The notes under the pieces were generated by a model. The model saw only the letters and a program-made list of their open reading frames with translations, was not told the DNA's origin and did not search any database. A DNA stretch of 64,000 nt from Dendrophyllia cribrosa (lineage: Eukaryota; Cnidaria; Anthozoa; Scleractinia; Dendrophylliidae), in NCBI GenBank assembly GCA_024195265.1, contig JAJLRJ010000005.1, forward strand, positions 14,881,473 to 14,945,472, read 5' to 3'. Positions 58,301 to 64,000 of this stretch are shown piece by piece (positions within the stretch are counted from its first letter, which is position 1; each line of letters begins with the position of its first letter). Made by a program: the position numbers and the translations under genes.

Positions 58301-61300
58301 GCTTCCACACTTATAATATTTTGCCATAATTTTTGGGGCGGGAACTCCATTTCGAATTTGCCATAGAATTTCCCGACATGCTTTGCGACAGTGGCAGATA
58401 GGTCCGTTATCTGAGCGAGAATAAATAAAAATGCCTGACATTTGACATGAAACGGTTATGCACCCAGCCCTTCAAATGTCTAACTTGATCAGTATTCATA
58501 ACAGTAATCCCAAGGGGCATATAACACACAAAGACAACACGCTGCAGTGCTTTGATTTTTTAGTTTTATTGATGAAAGGAACAACTGAATGAGCGGTTGA
58601 TTACTGAAACAAACACCTTGTGCCTTTTTTTAAGTGAAACGGACAACTGTTCAGTAGTATTTTTCTATTAAGTGAAACGAACAACTTAATAAGCGGTTTA
58701 ACAGCAGTGAAACCAACAAGTTATGAGTGCTTTAAAAGCAGTGAAGCGAACAACTTGCGTTTTTCCGTGTTTTTTCTAACCCTAACGGTAACCGTAACCC
58801 TGACCAACTTGCGCATTTTTCAATTGAAACGAACAAATTAAGCGGTTTAACAGCAGTTAAACGAACAGCTTGCGGTTTTATCAAGTGAAACGAACAACTT
58901 GGGCGGTTAAAAAGCAGTGAAAACAGCAATCCCAAGGGGAATGAAGTACACAAAGACAAAGTGCTGCAGTGTTTGTTTGAGATTTTTTAGCCGACCGCAT
59001 TTTTGGACCGTTTTTTCTAGAAAATGAAGCACAAAACCAGCGAAAGACACACAGGGCAATGTTTACAACATAAAAACAAGTCCGTATGCCAAAAAACGGC
59101 TAATTTGAAGAAATTTTTATTTTTTTCCAAAAAGTCACGTAGCTTCATGTTATTCTGACCCCTTCAATTGTTTTTAGCTCCTCGGAGAGTTTATTCTGCG
59201 TTTAAGTTGATGTGTTTCTCAGAGCTAGGCAGTATTTCCATTGTCAGAAGCATCGCGTCATTGCATCCAGTTTGAAATATTTGAATCTTCAGAATGATAG
59301 CTGTTTAGTAATTCTTACAGATGCAAGTGGTCTTTTTTTGTACACTCTTTAAGGTTCCTTTGCTGGTCTACCTCTAATGGCTTTTTTCGGAGTAATGTTC
59401 GAATAACTCATATCTTTCGTGGCATTTTACTCTCTCTGCGCTAAAAGGGATTTGGTTTCGGGTTAGATCTCCCGCATTGCGATGACATGTAGATTGACAG
59501 GATGTCAAGAGAAGTAAATCTGATACCGAAAAATCACTCGACCGTGAAAGTGCATTCGCCTGGGCTTAGTCTGTAGTCTCTCTTTTCCTGCGCGCCTGCC
59601 TCGCCCCCTGTTTCGCGTGACCATTATCCGCTCGCTAATGTTTTTTCGTTTCTCGCTCGACGGACTAAGCTGGGAAAGAGAGACTGCTTGTAGTCTACAG
59701 GAAGAGTCAAGAGTGACAGAAACACTTCAATTAATAAATATCTTTCATTTTTGTCATTTTGTAGACTGGTGCATCAAGTAAGAGATGGAATTTTTAAGAT
59801 TATTATTTTAAGACTGGTCTGTTGTTTTGTTCAGGTTGCGACTGCCACCATGGCTCAAAACAGAGATTCCCATTGGTAAAAACTACCATAAACTCAAAGA
59901 AACACTTAGAGAGTTGAACCTATCCACCGTAAGTGTTATTATTGAATGTGTGGGTTCATTGATCATAAATGGGTGGTCTAATTTTTGTCCAAATGAATTG
60001 AAAAGTAAATTAAAAAATTAGATTCCTTAGGCTCATTTTATTGTGAATGGTCATCCATAAAACACCCAGAGGACCTTGGGTTCTGACAGAAGAATTAGGT
60101 GCCTGTTGAGTGTGATTGTCCAGGTTACAGATCTCGAAAAAAGTCCTGTCCAGTCATCCAGGACAAGTACATGTAGATTTTCCTGTGGGGCAAGTTAGTT
60201 TTCCTGCTTACTTGCCCAAAGGACAAGGCCCAGGCAGTGACTCAGTGATTGGTCAATTTTGATCTATGTATTGTTAGTGTCATTTTTGTTGGTCTATTTT
60301 TATGCAAATTTGTAAGCAGAGTCCTAGTCAATTTTCTGTGATTGGTGTGTAAATGGGTTTGTTGTTCTTGTAAATATTGCATCTGATAAAGTCTGAGTTG
60401 TAGTTATTCTTACTGAAAATGTTGTCAAGGTCCTTGGTTTCATCTGCTAAGCTGTTAGGTGAGTCACAAACTAGTATTGTTGCAAACTACAGTGTAGTCA
60501 AGTTCTATCTTGTGAGAAGTAGGGTTATACAATGACTGGTCTAGTATCTGTCGGTATGAGTCAGTTTCCTATAGATTGTTGTATTGTATAGTTGTACTTA
60601 AATTGAAGGGCTCGGGGCATAACCAACCTATGTTGCTTTTTAGGTCGTTTTTTATTTTTCTCTCTCAGAATTGTCCATTTTTGGCATGTGAACTACAAAT
60701 AACCGTAGTTGCAAAACATTGCTCAGAATTTTTTTCTGTTGTTTTTTCCATTGTTTTCGAGAAATAATGCCTGCAAAAAAAATCTGCATGTCTCCCGCCG
60801 AATCCAGGGATGTAGCTAAGAGCCAGCTGCCAGCTACATGTAATTTTACCACCTGAAAGAGAACTTATCACCAGCTGAAATTTCACAAGAAAACAAAGAC
60901 TTTGGGAGAGTTTGAAGGCGCACAAGCCAGAAAAACAGCTGTTAATGAGCAACAACAACTTGTTAATGAGCCTGCTAAGTGTTTTCTTAGCTACACCCAT
61001 GTTATATAATCCCGCTCGAAAAAATGAATCCCAAGGTTTACCCAAATTTCTCGATTTTATGCTGATTTTTCTCTTCAGATGGCCAAGTTTGGGATGGTGC
61101 CGCTAAATCCCGCGCAAGAAAAAACAAAACAAAACAAAAAAAAAAACAATCCCCAAGCCCATTCCCTCAAAATTGCTTCATTTTATCACCAATAGTCAGC
61201 CACTAAGTTTCACGTTAGTTACTCCCTTATGGACCTCCTAAGTTGCACTCCTGATCCTCTGCTGCCGGCTCATAGCCTTTGCCCACCTTGCTCAATTTCG

Positions 61301-63096
61301 GCCAGCCAGCAAGAACTCACTTTGAGCTGCCCAAAGCTGTATTTCAAGTGCCTGACCACACTTAGCAGACCTACCTGCCACTGTTGCAAAGCATGTCAGG
61401 AAATCCCACGCAAACCTGAAATAGGGTTCCCACCCAAAAATTATTCAAAATAACTATAAGTCTGGAAGCACTTCAGATATCGGGCATCTCGACAACGCCA
61501 CAGGATAGCAAATGGCCCACAACTAACAACACTGCCTCTTTTCTGATCCGTCTCGGCTTGTCCACCACGGCCCATTTTTACCTTGAGCACTGAATAGCCC
61601 TTTGGGCTGGGGTGCGGTAAGGACACACACTTACCCAGTATTTCTTCAAGAGGTGCCAGGAACTTAAGGATTTCCAGACTTCACGATGTCCTTCCATCAC
61701 CGGGCAGGCGGTAAACATGGCTTAAACTAGCTGATACGGTCCATTGTCCATTGTTATCTTGCGAATTTGTTCCATATGCCTAGTATATAGTATATGTTCA
61801 GGTCATTGGCATGGGTCAGGAGTATTGCGGTCACATATTCTCATGGCTGATCTGCTTTGTAATAGCATTGGAATTATGTTCTGAATGTACAGTCAAAGCA
61901 CTAGAGGGCCAGAACTCTGCTTTTTTCAGGTTAAATTAGTCAAATTCCTTCAGGTTTGTGCAAATTCAACAAGGGTTTGTGATATTATTTGTTGTACAAT
62001 AAAATGAGGCAAATCTGAGCAAGAAAAAAAAAATGCTCAAAAAGCAACATAGGTTGGTTATGCCCCAAGTCCTTCAATAATTGTTGACTGGGATTGATGT
62101 GCTTTTTATTGGTAGGTGTGTGAAGAAGCCAAATGCCCCAATATTGGTGAATGCTGGGGTGGAGGGGAGCATGAAACAGCTACTGCAACAATCATGGTAT
62201 GAGTGATAATTAACAACTTTACTATTCACCGAAGTGGCTTTGTGACTTGGTAAATATCCACCACTCAGGCCACTGACACTGTGGTGAATAGTTGTTTTAG
62301 TACATACTAAAACAGCTGTGAGATAGTATAGCATGAAAATGATGATTTTTAACTCACTTATTGCTGTCAACAATTTTCGTGCGCAAATGACCGAAATTTG
62401 CTTGGAGGTGAATAGCACATTCTATCCCGAGTTTCAGTAACCAATCAGAGCATGCCAACAATGCTATCTACTCTTTTAGTATATACAAATAATATTATCC
62501 TTGCTAGTGACCTATTCAGATCAGTGATGTAGCTAAGATATTCAACAGGTTACATTTTGTTCATCACAGGTGGAAAATTTTGGTCACATTAAAGTGAAAG
62601 AGTTAAGCACACAGAGTTTTCCAGGTGGAAAAATCAAGAAAAGTCAAGTCTTCAGGCGGTTATTTTTTCTGCCTTCCACCTATTATTTACATCTCTGCGC
62701 TATTCTTCTATTATCAGATGCTAAAAATAGTCAGCAAAATAATAATAATAATGTTGCATCTGTTTTTGCTTAGAAATGTAATAGCTATACACAGGGGAAC
62801 ATTTTATTGACAACAAAATTTGCATTTACGATCAACATGTTTGTAAATAAGACAAAATAAAATTTAGGATAGGTTATTACCCTCCTGGCTAAAATAATGC
62901 TTCCATACAGCTTCTTGACAAAGGCTTTTGTCTCTACAGATACTTGGCGATCAATGTACAAGAGGCTGTAGATTTTGTTCTGTTAAAACCAACAAGAAAC
63001 CTCCTCCTCCTGATCCTAAGGAGCCTGTCAACACTGCTGAGGCTATCGGGCGATGGGGTCTGGACTATATAGTTATCACTTCTGTTGATAGAGATG
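55304..63096 (+). CDS. LIAS: Lipoyl synthase, mitochondrial, first five exons (3' part beyond window)
   Basis: Radical-SAM enzyme that inserts two sulfurs into octanoylated carrier proteins to make the lipoyl cofactor in mitochondria. Exons 55304-55369, 55481-55647, 59835-59928, 62116-62196 and 62940-63096 join in phase. The N-terminus ([20 protein letters not shown]) is basic, as for a mitochondrial presequence. It continues with [30 protein letters not shown], then [16 protein letters not shown] (auxiliary cluster cysteines C-x4-C-x5-C) and CTRGCRFC (radical-SAM C-x3-C-x2-C), ending at [14 protein letters not shown]. Human LIAS has the same order. The rest of the barrel is outside the window. 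The exon 2 donor is GTTCGT, a weak but legal GT site. Intron 2 is over 4 kb and holds the MULE-like element. Confidence 0.94.
55648..57269 (+). other. LIAS intron 2, proximal part
   Basis: Near the exon, 55,683-55,819 has GTGCAGGATTGCTGAAAATTA / AGTTTTCTGCAATCCTGCAC at its ends, a small hairpin element. 55,820-56,465 is a mosaic with CTCTTCATACGAG..CTCATATGAAGAG ends and internal CCAGCCCGGTTA motifs. The rest is AT-rich and non-coding. Confidence 0.55.
57279..59697. mobile_element. MULE-like element with 141-bp inverted ends (LIAS intron 2)
   Basis: The left arm, TAGACTACGAGCAGTCTCTC to about 57,420, is repeated inverted at 59,557-59,697 (..GAGAGACTGCTTGTAGTCTA). CAGGAAGAG flanks it on both sides (57,270-57,278 and 59,698-59,706), a 9-bp target-site duplication typical of Mutator-like elements. 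Inside are an inverted partial hAT relative (57,770-58,412) and a degenerate GTGAAACGAACAACTTG tandem block (about 58,615-58,925). No transposase frame is intact. Confidence 0.88.
57770..58412 (-). mobile_element. Partial copy of the hAT-like family
   Basis: The minus strand matches the middle of 29,723-30,990: GGACCTATCTGCCACTG, AAGCATGTCGGGAAATTC, GGAAGCACTTCGGATA, and later ACCGGCATCGC-side blocks down to CTGTACAGTCAAAGCAGAA. Both termini are missing. It lies inside the MULE-like element. Confidence 0.75.
60607..62074 (+). mobile_element. hAT-like family, full-length copy 2 (LIAS intron 3)
   Basis: The ends AGGGCTCGGGGCATAACCAA and TTGGTTATGCCCCAAGTCC(TT) are inverted, continuing to CCTATGTTGCTTTTT/AAAAAGCAACATAGG. 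The body is collinear with 29,723-30,990 apart from a unique segment at about 60,805-61,010 (containing GTAGCTAAGAGCCAGCTGCC). The ORF debris does not show a transposase. Confidence 0.85.
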
Positions 63097-63350
63097 GTAG
63101 GTTGGGTTATAAAATAATACAGACACCTTAAGCCCTAATAGTGACCAGCATCAAAGTTCTCCCTGCAATATCAATGCCTTATCAATCAAAAAGGTCATGA
63201 GAATTAAGGACATGATCACACAAGATGACTTCTCTTGATATCCAAACAAATTCTCCCCACTACTTCTATAGGAAATGTATAGGGACAAGAAATGAGTATT
63301 TAAATTTTGATATTAGGGCTTAAAGGGTTAAGGCAGTTCACTCAATGTCA
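63097..63350 (+). other. LIAS intron 5, first part
   Basis: It starts with donor GTAGGT after codon D of VDRD. No feature is seen before the CAGTTGGACC element. The remaining LIAS exons are beyond the window. Confidence 0.6.
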
Positions 63351-63354
63351 GATA

Positions 63355-63966
63355 CAGTTGGACCTCCCGTAGGCTACCACCCAAAATGCAAAGCTAAGGT
63401 GGTCACTTCCGGAAGGTGGTCACTTACTAAAGGTCAGACCTCGGGGGGTTTTAACTTTTAATCATATGGACCTGTTAGTTATAATTTCAAAATGTACAAT
63501 GCACCTATCATTGCAGAATGTTATATCATTGAAGTTTGACAAAATTTTTGTTTTATTAGACTTTTGCTGTAACACATATTAATTTAATGTACATCAGCAA
63601 CTATGTAGTGACATTGAAATATGGGTGAATGGTCACTTAACTGAGGTTAAAAACAATAGAAACATTTAAATCACCAGCATTGAAAGTGGTTGCGGTCTCT
63701 TACAAGAGGTGGTCACTGTTAGGATCACATAAATGCAGATAAACAACAACACTTTAATGTTGACTTCCAGACGACCGCATGGTCCAAGTTAAAAGAGTCT
63801 TCAAGGTCACGTGTCTAAATGTGTACCGGAAATATGAAATACTGCAACAGAGTGTACCAGAAATAGAATAGTATCACAACAGTCACTTAATAACATGAGA
63901 GGTTTGGTATTTTGGAACAGTGGTCACTTACAAGAGGTTGTCGCACACAAAGGTTTGACCGACTAC
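63355..63966. mobile_element. CAGTTGGACC element related to the minisatellite MITE (LIAS intron 5)
   Basis: It begins TA-CAGTTGGACCTCCCGTAG and ends near AAAGGTTTGACCGACTACTA. The internal GGTGGTCACTTACTAAAGGTC and GGTCACTTACAAGAGGTTGTCG phrases are the same 17-bp-type units as in 27,470-28,621, but only a few are present. Confidence 0.75.
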
Positions 63967-64000
63967 TAGACCAAAATTCATATACATTTTAACACTTTTT

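Overview
This is a eukaryotic window, most likely from an anthozoan cnidarian (stony-coral-like). The genes are metazoan with short GT-AG exons and AT-rich introns. The intergenic and intronic DNA is packed with small inverted-repeat transposons, Penelope-like retroelement remnants, a tRNA-derived SINE and a 5'-truncated LINE. The species cannot be fixed from the sequence alone.

Layout. 1-10,063: no host exon found; nested non-autonomous DNA transposons, a Penelope-like element (PLE) 3' fragment, two hammerhead-ribozyme-like motifs and a RecQ-like helicase scrap running into a 500-N gap (10,064-10,563). 10,851-12,672 (+): last two exons of an ELMO-domain (ELMOD1/2-type) gene. 16,353-17,132 (-): single-exon TMEM187-like gene, head-to-head with DLD; the two start codons are 264 bp apart. 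17,397-43,444 (+): a complete 19-exon dihydrolipoamide dehydrogenase (512 aa) whose introns hold most of the mobile DNA. 46,187-50,316 (+): 3-exon KLHL8-like BTB-BACK-Kelch gene. 52,687-53,703 (-): an unrecognised 218-codon frame split exactly by a TTA-flanked MITE. 55,304 to beyond the window end (+): lipoyl synthase (LIAS), first five exons.

Biology. DLD (the E3 subunit that reoxidises dihydrolipoyl groups) and LIAS (which builds the lipoyl group on carrier proteins) act in the same mitochondrial lipoate cycle and lie about 12 kb apart on the same strand, separated by KLHL8 and the unrecognised gene. All exon joins given were checked for phase by hand; each of the four multi-exon genes keeps an open frame over the joins visible here.

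Most striking non-genic structures: a LINE carrying a 3' transduction with two poly(A) tails and a 13-bp target-site duplication; a 14-copy 71-bp array built from the D-arm half of a tRNA; a mariner-type MITE whose interior expanded into a 17-bp minisatellite; a MULE-type element with a 9-bp duplication; an hAT-type element with an 8-bp duplication inside an older MITE; and a MITE family with long poly(G)/poly(C) tracts at its ends.
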